Part shown: positions 9,708 to 17,846 of the stretch, piece after piece
Layout of the letters: each line of letters begins with the position of its first letter
Numbering within the stretch: the stretch's first letter is position 1
Assembly: GCA_964516435.1 (NCBI GenBank)
Contig: CAZEZP010000029.1
Location: 1-64,000, forward strand
Length of the DNA: 64,000 bases
Reading direction: 5' to 3'
Origin: HGW-17 sp964516435
GTDB taxonomy: Bacteria > Myxococcota_A > Polyangia > HGW-17
Notes under the pieces: generated by a model
Databases searched by the model: none
Told to the model about the DNA's origin: nothing
The model's input: only the letters and a program-made list of their open reading frames with translations
Position numbers and translations under genes: made by a program

Positions 9708-10684
9708 ATCCGGCAACTCCCTCCCGCGCACTCCTCGAATCCCTGGCCGCCGATGCCATCCTGGCGGCTTCGAGCCACAACACCCAGCCCTGGCGCTTCG
9801 AAATCGGCGAAAGCCGGATCCGCATCCTGCCGGATTTCACCCGGCGCTGCCCGGTGGTCGACCCGGATGACCATCATCTTCATGCCAGCCTCGGCTGTGC
9901 CGCCGAAAACGTGGTCGCATCGGCGGCCGCGAAGGGATGGGAGGCGATGGTGGCCGTTTCGGACGAAGAAGACGCGCCAGCCGTGGAAGTCCAGTTGAAT
10001 CCGGGAAGCCCGCGCGATCCGCATCTGGCGGAATCCATCCCCCGGCGGCAATGCACACGGGCCGGATTCGATGGACGCGCGGTGCCCGCCGGAGAACTCG
10101 CGCTGCTCGAGCGGGCCGCCGCCGGTGCGGGCGTCACGCCAGTCCTGATCACGGAGAAAACGAAATTGAAGGCCGTGGCCGAATGGGTGGCCCGCGGCAA
10201 CGAGATCCAACTCGGCGATTCCCGATGGAAAGACGAACTCATCGCCTGGATTCGCTTCAACGAACGCGAGGCACGCCGGACGAACGACGGCCTCTGGTCG
10301 AAAACTTCGGGCAACCCGGAAATGCCGCGAATGCTGGCCCGGATGGTGCTTCCCCTGGTGCTCACCGCTCGTTCCCAGAACCGCAGGGACATCCCGTGGA
10401 TCACCGGGTCGGCGGGGGTGCTGGTCCTGGTTTCCGAAGCCGACGACAGGGCGCACTGGGTGGAGGCGGGCCGCTGCTACCAGCGATTCGCCCTGCAGAC
10501 CACCGCGCTGGGCATCTGCAATGCCTTCATCAATCCTCCCGTGGAAGTGGCTTCCCTGCGTGCGCCATTCGCGCAATGGCTAGGGGTGGGAACGCGGCGG
10601 CCCGATTTCGTGGTGCGGTTCGGATACGGGCCCGCGATGCCGCGTTCCCTGCGCCGGCCCTTGAAGGACGTGCTGCTTTCCTAG
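9704..10684 (+). CDS. Nitroreductase-fold (Acg-like) FMN-binding oxidoreductase
   Basis: A 326-residue protein whose N-terminus (AASSHNTQPWRFEI) is the classic FMN-binding opening of nitroreductase-fold proteins; the central GSAGVLVLVSEADDR and C-terminal QTTALGICNAFINPPVEV parts agree with the Acg-type subfamily. Such enzymes use FMN and NAD(P)H to reduce nitro or quinone substrates, or store the flavin; the substrate here is unknown. It overlaps the upstream DUF6544 gene by 4 bp (ATGA), so the two form one transcription unit. The ribosome-binding site AAAGGAGAA sits inside the end of that gene, about 9 bp upstream. It is the last ordinary gene before the accessory island begins. Confidence 0.85.
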   Translation: MNPATPSRALLESLAADAILAASSHNTQPWRFEIGESRIRILPDFTRRCPVVDPDDHHLHASLGCAAENVVASAAAKGWEAMVAVSDEEDAPAVEVQLNPGSPRDPHLAESIPRRQCTRAGFDGRAVPAGELALLERAAAGAGVTPVLITEKTKLKAVAEWVARGNEIQLGDSRWKDELIAWIRFNEREARRTNDGLWSKTSGNPEMPRMLARMVLPLVLTARSQNRRDIPWITGSAGVLVLVSEADDRAHWVEAGRCYQRFALQTTALGICNAFINPPVEVASLRAPFAQWLGVGTRRPDFVVRFGYGPAMPRSLRRPLKDVLLS

Positions 10685-11190
10685 TTGCGAACGCCCCCCT
10701 GTCATCCCGCCCCGCTGGTTTGAACCCCCTGTCACCGACAATCTTCCCGGCTGCATGCCCCCTTCCGCCAATCGGGAAATAAAAATGAAAAGCCCCGGCG
10801 AGGCACCGGCGGGGCAAAAAAAAAGGCGACGGCCCAAACCGTCGCCTGGAATTCTGGCGTGGGGTTCGTCCTGTCTCACAGATGGCGAAGGCCGACCGGA
10901 TACCCAGTTCTTCACGCCACGCAATCCTACTCACAATAACACCAGAGAAAACGCGGACTCCAAACGGGTGCGACCGAACGCCCACGTGTCGAGGTGCGAG
11001 TTTAGCAGGCAGGAAACGGCTTGCACCAAACGTTGGGTCGGCTGCCCCAAGCACCACCATCCACTCGCAATCTAGCCAACGGTTACCAGATGCCCATGTT
11101 GCCTTTTGCACATCATGCAAATGATCCGCGACAGCATACGTCGCAGGTGTCTCGTTCAGAATATTCAGTCATGTGCTTGTCCCCCCCTTG
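10685..11190. other. Left island margin without a confident gene
   Basis: The 506 bp between the nitroreductase gene and the last gene of the island operon contain the left 58-bp direct repeat (10789-10846) and, to its right, about 340 bp with no convincing gene. A minus-strand frame from 11120 to 10530 is open, but it reads through both terminator hairpins and into the nitroreductase gene antisense, so it is not accepted. The segment 10856-10918 has nested self-complementary pieces (see findings). Confidence 0.5.
10789..10846 (-). repeat. Left 58-bp direct repeat: tandem terminator hairpins
   Basis: This 58-bp block matches 21367-21424 with one substitution and two compensating single-base indels, in the same orientation. 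Read on the minus strand it has a perfect 8-bp hairpin (arms at 10839-10846 and 10825-10832) followed by nine T residues, then a second G+C-rich hairpin ending in TTTT: two Rho-independent terminators in tandem. It can stop transcription of the island operon, whose last gene ends at 11191. As the copy of the terminator next to the tRNA-Asn gene, it is also a candidate left attachment site. Confidence 0.7.
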
Positions 11191-11565
11191 TCAACGTGTC
11201 AGCAACACCGCTGCTCGTTCTCGTTTCGACTGAGCGGCCAGCCAACTCGCGAATCCCCGCGCTGGTGATACAAAGTCTGACACCTTTTCGAGCGTGCTCT
11301 GTATTCGGAAAACAGCGTCGTGCGTCCAGAAGATGGCACCCGCCAGGTCGTGCTCTCCGTAATCTTCGAGGCTCATTCGCAACGCAACCCAGTCTTCGTC
11401 ATCCAACTTGAGTACCGGTGCTCCGAGAGATTCTACAAAACCTTGGAGGTCGTCTGCGAGAGCGATGGAATTTGCTGCAAGTGCTTCCAATGCATTTGCG
11501 TAGGCGTCGCACAACACTCGCACCTCATCTGCCCGGTCTGGCGGTATCGCGTATATGCACTTCAT
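11191..11565 (-). CDS. Small acidic protein, possible immunity or accessory partner
   Basis: A 124-residue acidic, mostly helical protein (segments RADEVRVLCDAYANALEAL and LDDEDWVALRMSLEDYGEHD) with no signal peptide or membrane segment. It is the last gene of the island operon and starts only 2 bp after the stop of the nuclease-like gene, so the two must be co-translated. Small acidic proteins directly behind a nuclease domain are typical immunity proteins of toxin-immunity pairs; this role is inference from size, charge and position, with no sequence family recognised. Alternatively it could be an accessory or specificity subunit. A tandem terminator lies about 345 bp downstream. Confidence 0.65.
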   Translation of the reverse strand: MKCIYAIPPDRADEVRVLCDAYANALEALAANSIALADDLQGFVESLGAPVLKLDDEDWVALRMSLEDYGEHDLAGAIFWTHDAVFRIQSTLEKVSDFVSPARGFASWLAAQSKRERAAVLLTR

Positions 11566-11567
11566 GG

Positions 11568-12596
11568 TTATGCCCTCTCAATGCGCTCACGCAAAACGCA
11601 AACAAGCGCCTCGTCCATGACTCTTTTCTCGGGCAGGAGCGCCATCACACGTGAGCCTGCCTCATCAACGGTGTCGCGGGCCGCGCGCTCACCCTCCATG
11701 GCGTAAACGTCGCGCGACACCACGACAATGGAACGGTCACCCAATCCAAGGTGTCCCTGCACCTGACGTTCTGCAATGTGCTGGATCTCGCTCTCAAGGT
11801 AAGCAGGCTGGCCTGTCTTCACCTCGATAGCGAGGTTCCCTCCCTCAGAGACAGCGTGACCCCGCCCAAGAACAAGAGGGTTCTTGGCGCCCGTGAGCCG
11901 GCAATCGACAAACGTCGTCCCATTGAGTGTCTCGACCCGACGTTGAACTTCGAACGTCTCGAAGAACGGCCTGAACCCATCCGTCGTGATGGACTCGCCG
12001 AGCTTGCCGGCGGTACTCTTTCGCACCTGTTGAATGGCAGCATCGCGATCGGCAGGCGTACGCGCTTCTCGAAGTTGCTGCATTCGTCGGTCCATTTCGT
12101 GTCTGAATCCTGCGTCGCGCTGGCAAAGGTTTCTGACGTACGATTCCAGGTTGCCCCCCTCGCGCAACGGCCGGAACCGTTCCGCGACCGCCTGAGGTCC
12201 AATACGTTCGCCGGGCGTCAGTTTCCAATCCAACCACCTTGCCGGGTCGAATCCTTGGGCGCCGGATGTCGCGGTTTCGGCGCCACGTCCAAGAGGGACC
12301 CTGCCGACTTCCATCCCTGTCCCCTTGCCCATCGCAGTTGTGAGTTCCGCACCGCTCGCTTGCGCGCGGCCGAGCATGGTTTCTGCAACAGCGGGCGCGT
12401 CTGCCTTGAGCGTGTAGACGAAGGCTTCGGCACTCTTGCCGATGGAGCCAACCCCTGCGGTTTCGCCTATGGCGGCAAGGCCCCCAGCGACCTCATTCCC
12501 CCCTGCTGCCACCCCGGCAGCAGCCGTGCCCTCAGCAACGGCAGTTCCGGCTTCGGAAACTGCCGCCACAGTGACCATCGTAATTGGCTCAGGCAT
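11568..12596 (-). CDS. PD-(D/E)XK nuclease-like protein with Ala/Gly-rich N-terminus
   Basis: A 342-residue protein. Residues 1-120 are rich in Ala, Gly and Thr without a clear signal peptide, reminiscent of pretoxin or packing regions. The C-terminal part has the pattern of a PD-(D/E)XK nuclease: helix with Glu201 (AGKLGESITTDGF), a strand with Asp231 (TTFVDCRLTG), then E258-V-K260 (LAIEVKTG) and a following helix with Gln274/Gln278 (IQHIAERQVQ), then RSIVVVSRDV. Expected chemistry is metal-dependent cleavage of DNA or RNA. The ATG at 12596 lies inside the end of the ATPase gene (8-bp overlap) with GGAGGG 11 bp upstream. In a HerA-type operon this is the likely effector; fold and role are inferred from motif spacing. 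Confidence 0.72.
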   Translation of the reverse strand: MPEPITMVTVAAVSEAGTAVAEGTAAAGVAAGGNEVAGGLAAIGETAGVGSIGKSAEAFVYTLKADAPAVAETMLGRAQASGAELTTAMGKGTGMEVGRVPLGRGAETATSGAQGFDPARWLDWKLTPGERIGPQAVAERFRPLREGGNLESYVRNLCQRDAGFRHEMDRRMQQLREARTPADRDAAIQQVRKSTAGKLGESITTDGFRPFFETFEVQRRVETLNGTTFVDCRLTGAKNPLVLGRGHAVSEGGNLAIEVKTGQPAYLESEIQHIAERQVQGHLGLGDRSIVVVSRDVYAMEGERAARDTVDEAGSRVMALLPEKRVMDEALVCVLRERIERA

Positions 12597-15500
12597 AGTC
12601 AAGTCCCTCCATTCGCAGGACGTTCTCCACCGACGAAACACGGTCCCCCGATGTCTTCGACGCCAGGTCGACGGCAAACTGGCGCACGATGTGGTCGACG
12701 AGCACTCGGTGCCGTTCCACCAGCCCCGCATCGGCGCCGTCGTCCTTGGCCAGGACACACGCCATTCCCACAAGCCTATGGACTTGAAGAATGAGCTCGA
12801 TGGGGTCGAATGAACTAGCTGCGGCAACTCGAACCGACTCGTCCGAGGTGGCCGTAGCGAACCTCTCAAGCAGAAGCCGCACAGGGATCGACGGGTCCGA
12901 GTTACCGACAGTCCAAGAGTAGTCGTACAGGCGCCGACACGCATCGCGCCACAAGTCGCCTCCACCTCTAGCGAGCGCCAGAAGAAGCGAACGCCATCGA
13001 AGCGAGGTTCCAATGCCCGCGTGCTCAAGGAGATCCGAGGCAACAGAGATACCTGCGCTTCCAAGACGGATGCTTGGGTCCGGAGCCGAAGACTGTAGCA
13101 GCGCCCGCACCATCAGGCGTATCACCGTCAACAACCCGTCCTTGTTGCATCTCACAAGAACTGATCCGTACACGTCCTCCGCAGCACGAAGAAGTTCGCT
13201 CGCAGAAAGACCGGGGTGCGCGAGAATTGCCCGCATTTCCTTCGTTTGATGGAGCGTCTCAACATCGAAGCGTCGCGATTCTAGTAGCAACTTGACTCCC
13301 ACAAAGACAGCAAGGTCGACCTTCCCTCCACTGGCTGCAACGATGTCCTGCACCCATTTCGCATTCGGAGCCTGTGCGCCGTCCAGGATGGGGCGCCACA
13401 TGCGCTCAATTGCCGTGTAACTGGGGGCGAATCCGTTACCATACGGTGCGGATTCCACCGGCCCCTCCGTGGTCCGAAGGAACCGAGTTGTCTTCACGGG
13501 GGCATCCATGTAGGACGCCTTGATGATCGCTTCGCCTTCTTGGAGAAAGCCCAGTTTCTTCCATGCAGTTTCATCAAGACCTAGCGCTCGGCCGATTTCC
13601 TCCATCTCGGCACCATCCTCGAGACGCATCACGATCTTGGTTCCGGTATTCGAGATCACGCTACGGGCGAGGTTCACCGGAGACTGGTCCACCACCATGA
13701 CCCCGAGTTCCATCTCGCGCCCCTCCTGGAGAAGGCGGTCGATGCATCGAAGCAGGGTGCGACCCGCATTGCTCTCGTCGGCTGGCCGTCTGACCTCGAA
13801 ATTCCGATCCAGCACGTTGTGCGCCTCTTCGATAACGACCAACCATCGCCTTGGAGATGGTTCGGCTGCACCCAGCGCTAGTTCGGTGGCCCCTGTCGGC
13901 TTCGTGCCGGCAGGTGCGGGTGCCTGGACATATCCACACGGTCCTTCCCCTCCCGCAACCGGCGACTGGCGCGTGCGTGGCCACACGCGCTTACCTTCAA
14001 TATCGACCACATCGGATGCAAGCACCTCCCGGTCTCCCTGCGTGACGATGGTGCCCGATACAATAACAACCCTTTTCCTGAGCAACTTCTTCACTTCGTT
14101 CTTCTTCACAACATTCTGGCGCTTGTTCGAGTAGTCAGTGACCAGGTCGGAAATGGTGACCCTCGTTGATGGCGGCACCTCATCAGTGGCAGTCGACGCT
14201 GGCTCTGCTAGGAGATGGTTCGGCGCCGCCGTAAGAAGCAGCGACGATTGGCTGCGCTGCCGCATGCCTTGAACCGAACGCAGTCGGCTGAGCAGGAGGG
14301 TCATCACGAACGCGCGGATGTCGACTTCGCTGGGTGGCAGATCCTCGACTTCGACGATGACATCGTAACCAGGAGGAAACAGTTCATCGATCGGCTTGTT
14401 CCCCCCGTGGCTGAAGAGATCCTGGAATGTTGCATCCACGAATAGCGCCGCGCGGTTCTCCAATGCCCCCCGGTAGTTTGCAGTGACTTCCGGTCCGTAG
14501 TTCAATGTCTGTGCGAGCGCCCTCACGTGGGCGGCGAAATCGAGGACTGTGGGCCATGACGCGACACCTTCGTCAACAGGATGTCCGTTCTCTATGTCCC
14601 ATCCGCGCTCCAAGTATGTTGCCTCTACGGCGCGCCTCATGAGCGGGCCAATCATAGCCTCGGTCGGCATCAACTCCGCGAGCGCATCGGAAAGCACCGC
14701 GATGTGCCGCTTCAGAGATGTTCCCGGTTCAAAGTAGAAGGGATTCAGACGCAAGGGGCGGAATCTTGTCCCCGCATACTCGTGACTGCTCCCAAGGGAG
14801 TAAACCAAAGGTGCCGGTCGCCCAAGCCTCTGAAGGCGCGTACGGTAGGTCCGCTTAGCGGTTTCGAAGACTACCACGCTCAGTCGCTCGTCGTTGAGAT
14901 GGTTCAGGATCTCGACGACACGGGTCGTCTTGCCTGACCCCGTCGCGCCAGCCACAAGGATGTGCCGGAAGAGGTCCTGCCGTGGGATTTCAATGAACTC
15001 GGAATGATCTTCGCCGGTCATTGCAGAGAAGGCATCGGGGCCAAGACTAACCCGGGGAGAGTTGTCGTCCGGGGGACTGAAGGTTCGTCCCAAGAAGACG
15101 TTTCTCCTCAATCGGACGCCTGGGAGCTCCGCTTCCGGGAGGAGAAGGGCTTCACATGCCCGTGGCAACGGCAGGATCGGAGCGGCTTCCGCCACAAGAT
15201 CCAGGAGAGGCTCTGTGCTCTGCAAGAGTTCGGCGCCGACACCGACAACAGGAAACCTGTTGAACGGGTAGTCCTTGGTCCTTGCGCCCGCCAAAACACC
15301 GACCAACGCGCCTCCTATCAAGTCCGCGTTGCGCCCATCCGCAAGAATGAAAGCCGACCACCGATAGCCGCCGGTGCCGTGGGCTTCGTGCAACGCGGAG
15401 ATGGTCCGCTCGAGAGAACGGTCGGCAAGTTCGAGCATCGAGCAAAGCCGCTCGTTGCTACTGCTCCAATTCTCGTCGAACGAACCACCAGTCGAGGAAC

Positions 15501-16506
15501 TTTCGGTGGTGGTCCGCGACTCGCCCTCGCTAAGGCTTAATGTTCTGGTCCACGATTGTGCGTCAGAGCGGGGTCCGACTGTGTGTCGTCTGATTGGATG
15601 GAAGATGTTCTTGATGCCCTCCAATGCGTTCTTGACCCAACCGTCGGTGCTCTGCTCTGAGGAGGTGACGCCTTCGCTGTTGGTCGACTGCTCCGAACGG
15701 TTGGTGCCCTTAGCAACGGATTTCTGTTGCGACCAGTTGCTTCCACGGCTCCCGCCATGTTGCGCGGTCCCGCGAACATGGGGGTGAATGGCATCACGGA
15801 GCTGCGTCGCCTGCCCGAGACGATCCTTCAGCGTGCCGGCATCAACGCGCTCGACCACAAAAGCGATGCGGTAGTCGCAATGGAGGTCTACAAGGGACTC
15901 GGCGACGTCATTGAGCGACTGGTAGTTCCTGGTTATCGCTCTCCGTTCGACCTCGCGGTGCTCGTCGTCCATGTCGCGCGGGGAAGGCAAGCCGCTGACA
16001 CAGACGCAGCGTTGCTGACTGCCCGCAGAGAAGCCGAGGAGGTTCTGCAGTTCGCCAGGGTCGACCCAACGAAGATCAGTGCCCGGGAAGGCTTGCCGCT
16101 GGAACTGCGATACGATCATGCGGGCGCGCTTCCGACGCCAATCCAACTCGCCCGATGACAAATGCTGTGTGCGCGGAAATCGCACGGCCAACCAAAGCGT
16201 GAAGGGGCGTCCCGTCTGGTTTCCATCGCTACGGACATGGTCGAGGACGTACAGCAACTCTTCACCTGGCTCGAGCATAGTGAGGACGTTCTCCCAGTCC
16301 CACGCGCGGGGCATCTCCTCTTGGTGCCCCAAACAGTTCACCTGCACTGCTACGCAGTCAAGAAGCCAAGGTTGGAGATCCAGGCTCCGTGCATTCGACG
16401 TCACTACGAGCGAAGCGTCCTCGGGCCCCAGCCCCAGCAACAGTTCAAGTTCCACCGGGAGCACGTCCTGGAGCACGTCAGTGGTCTTACTCTTCGGTTG
16501 ACTCAT
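12589..16506 (-). CDS. HerA/FtsK-like ATPase with Ser-rich linker
   Basis: A 1305-residue protein. Residues 1-245 form a mixed N-terminal domain; 249-350 are a low-complexity Ser/Thr/Gln/Gly linker; a RecA-like motor follows with Walker A GATGSGKTT at 520-528, the HerA-type segment RLNPFYFEPGTS near 586, Walker B with EEAHN at about 889-896, and MVVDQSP near 937. These match the DUF87/HerA class of hexameric DNA or protein-translocating ATPases. The C-terminal 300 residues are helical and unassigned. The start at 16506 overlaps the previous stop as ATGA and has AGGAGG upstream. HerA-type ATPases commonly pair with nucleases in anti-phage systems (SIR2-HerA, DUF4297-HerA), and here a PD-(D/E)XK-like gene follows directly. 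The large N-terminal half makes this a different architecture. Confidence 0.82.
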   Translation of the reverse strand: MSQPKSKTTDVLQDVLPVELELLLGLGPEDASLVVTSNARSLDLQPWLLDCVAVQVNCLGHQEEMPRAWDWENVLTMLEPGEELLYVLDHVRSDGNQTGRPFTLWLAVRFPRTQHLSSGELDWRRKRARMIVSQFQRQAFPGTDLRWVDPGELQNLLGFSAGSQQRCVCVSGLPSPRDMDDEHREVERRAITRNYQSLNDVAESLVDLHCDYRIAFVVERVDAGTLKDRLGQATQLRDAIHPHVRGTAQHGGSRGSNWSQQKSVAKGTNRSEQSTNSEGVTSSEQSTDGWVKNALEGIKNIFHPIRRHTVGPRSDAQSWTRTLSLSEGESRTTTESSSTGGSFDENWSSSNERLCSMLELADRSLERTISALHEAHGTGGYRWSAFILADGRNADLIGGALVGVLAGARTKDYPFNRFPVVGVGAELLQSTEPLLDLVAEAAPILPLPRACEALLLPEAELPGVRLRRNVFLGRTFSPPDDNSPRVSLGPDAFSAMTGEDHSEFIEIPRQDLFRHILVAGATGSGKTTRVVEILNHLNDERLSVVVFETAKRTYRTRLQRLGRPAPLVYSLGSSHEYAGTRFRPLRLNPFYFEPGTSLKRHIAVLSDALAELMPTEAMIGPLMRRAVEATYLERGWDIENGHPVDEGVASWPTVLDFAAHVRALAQTLNYGPEVTANYRGALENRAALFVDATFQDLFSHGGNKPIDELFPPGYDVIVEVEDLPPSEVDIRAFVMTLLLSRLRSVQGMRQRSQSSLLLTAAPNHLLAEPASTATDEVPPSTRVTISDLVTDYSNKRQNVVKKNEVKKLLRKRVVIVSGTIVTQGDREVLASDVVDIEGKRVWPRTRQSPVAGGEGPCGYVQAPAPAGTKPTGATELALGAAEPSPRRWLVVIEEAHNVLDRNFEVRRPADESNAGRTLLRCIDRLLQEGREMELGVMVVDQSPVNLARSVISNTGTKIVMRLEDGAEMEEIGRALGLDETAWKKLGFLQEGEAIIKASYMDAPVKTTRFLRTTEGPVESAPYGNGFAPSYTAIERMWRPILDGAQAPNAKWVQDIVAASGGKVDLAVFVGVKLLLESRRFDVETLHQTKEMRAILAHPGLSASELLRAAEDVYGSVLVRCNKDGLLTVIRLMVRALLQSSAPDPSIRLGSAGISVASDLLEHAGIGTSLRWRSLLLALARGGGDLWRDACRRLYDYSWTVGNSDPSIPVRLLLERFATATSDESVRVAAASSFDPIELILQVHRLVGMACVLAKDDGADAGLVERHRVLVDHIVRQFAVDLASKTSGDRVSSVENVLRMEGLDYA

Positions 16507-17846
16507 GAGTCCTCCTGCTGAACCACGGGTTTGGTGCTTACGACGGCAAGGAGCAGAGGACTGCCTCCGGGACATGCGATGCCGTGCTGAGGTATCCCGT
16601 CTCGCAAGACAACCTCCACGACCACGGCGTCGCCGACAGGTGGGCCGTTGGGATCTTCCAACGTCGACGTTTCGAAGCTTTCGCCGACCATGCCGGTTAT
16701 GACAAGGCATCGCTCCGGCCGCTTGGCGTAGTACTTGTTGATGCCGTTCACCATCCGTTCCCGCCATGCCTCTAGCGTTGGTTCGTCGAACCCAAAACGA
16801 CCTCGAAGGTCTTCAGGATGTGTAAACCCCCACGGAGCCCGCCATCCAGCCGCTCCATCACGTCCGCCGGCTATCAACTCATCTGCCCCATCAACTACAA
16901 CTTTGCCAACCGGACAATCTGGTTGCGAGAGTACCCACCAGTCGGCCGTGCAGACATCGACCTGCGCAGGCACGACAACTCGGCCGGCAATAGAGAACCC
17001 CACATGTTCATCCGCAGGCTCCCTTGCGATCACCCAACAATCGTCGTCGGTAATGCGAGCCGTAGGCTTCATGGTGCTGGCATTGAACGCCTCTCCCGGC
17101 TCAGGCCGCACGACCCGCACATCGCCGGCTCCGATCGCGACAAATCCCGCCAGAAGGTGATGCTTCTCCTGGGCTGAGAGGGACGAGAGTGCGGGCTCCA
17201 GACGCCAGTCCCAAGGCTCTTTCGCGTCCGATATGAGTCGCGCGGCTACTTCGGCTCCGGGTCCGTGCGCATCAGCGACGCGGCGCAGACTGACAAAATC
17301 ATCGGACGGGTGGATGACCGGGCGTTCAGGAAGCTGCACGCTCCGACCACGCCGAATCATCCAAACCACTGCAAGGACTGCGGCAACCGCAGCCACACCG
17401 ATTAGAGTGGCGAGCGTCTCGGCATCCATGTTCATGACGACCTCCTCGCCGAAGTCCTTGTCGGACAGCCATGCCGCCGCAAGCGGCTGCGCTCGTGGTT
17501 CCCTCCATGCCGTGCAGATCGCAGCGACGACGGATACGGCGTCCAGACGCTCATCGATCTCGCCCACTGGGGAGTCGATGAGGGCACTAGCGCGGCTACG
17601 AGCGATGGATCGATCGACCCTGGGAGGTTCCTGGCGCGGAGGTGGCGAGAGTGGGTCATCGACAAAGTCACGGATAATTGGGATCTTCTTTGAAACATTT
17701 TTCAATTTTGTTTTCAAGAACTGGTGTCGGTGCTGCCACGATGCCAGATCGTGGCTTCCATACCTCGCAGCAATGGCGCTGTCTGCGCGGGTCGCCAACC
17801 AGTCTATTGCCGCATCAAGGAGTTGTACGCGGCCGATGGTGCTCAC
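16503..17846 (-). CDS. Unknown protein with one membrane segment (island operon)
   Basis: A 447-residue protein of no recognised family. An N-terminal helical region of about 140 residues is followed by one hydrophobic segment at about 144-164 (LIGVAAVAAVLAVVWMI), then Arg-rich RRGR and a C-terminal domain with many short strands (DDCWVIAREPADEHVGF, DAVVVEVVLRDG). The GTG start at 17846 is supported by AGGAG seven bases upstream and by the GTGA overlap with the preceding stop; the ATG at 17873 lies inside the upstream gene without a ribosome site. The 3' end overlaps the ATPase start by four bases. As the only membrane protein in the operon it may tether the ATPases to the inner membrane; that is inference. 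Confidence 0.7.
   Translation of the reverse strand: MSTIGRVQLLDAAIDWLATRADSAIAARYGSHDLASWQHRHQFLKTKLKNVSKKIPIIRDFVDDPLSPPPRQEPPRVDRSIARSRASALIDSPVGEIDERLDAVSVVAAICTAWREPRAQPLAAAWLSDKDFGEEVVMNMDAETLATLIGVAAVAAVLAVVWMIRRGRSVQLPERPVIHPSDDFVSLRRVADAHGPGAEVAARLISDAKEPWDWRLEPALSSLSAQEKHHLLAGFVAIGAGDVRVVRPEPGEAFNASTMKPTARITDDDCWVIAREPADEHVGFSIAGRVVVPAQVDVCTADWWVLSQPDCPVGKVVVDGADELIAGGRDGAAGWRAPWGFTHPEDLRGRFGFDEPTLEAWRERMVNGINKYYAKRPERCLVITGMVGESFETSTLEDPNGPPVGDAVVVEVVLRDGIPQHGIACPGGSPLLLAVVSTKPVVQQEDS

Noticed and set aside
10856..10918. tRNA-like fold at the left island edge
   Set aside because: Acceptor-like pairing is only six base pairs, the length is 63 and no T-loop or anticodon arm of normal form exists; kept only as an unassigned structured segment.
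10530..11120. 196-codon minus-strand frame at the left island edge
   Set aside because: It reads through both terminator hairpins of the left repeat and into the nitroreductase gene; only the first 60-90 codons have plausible composition, so it is at best a remnant.
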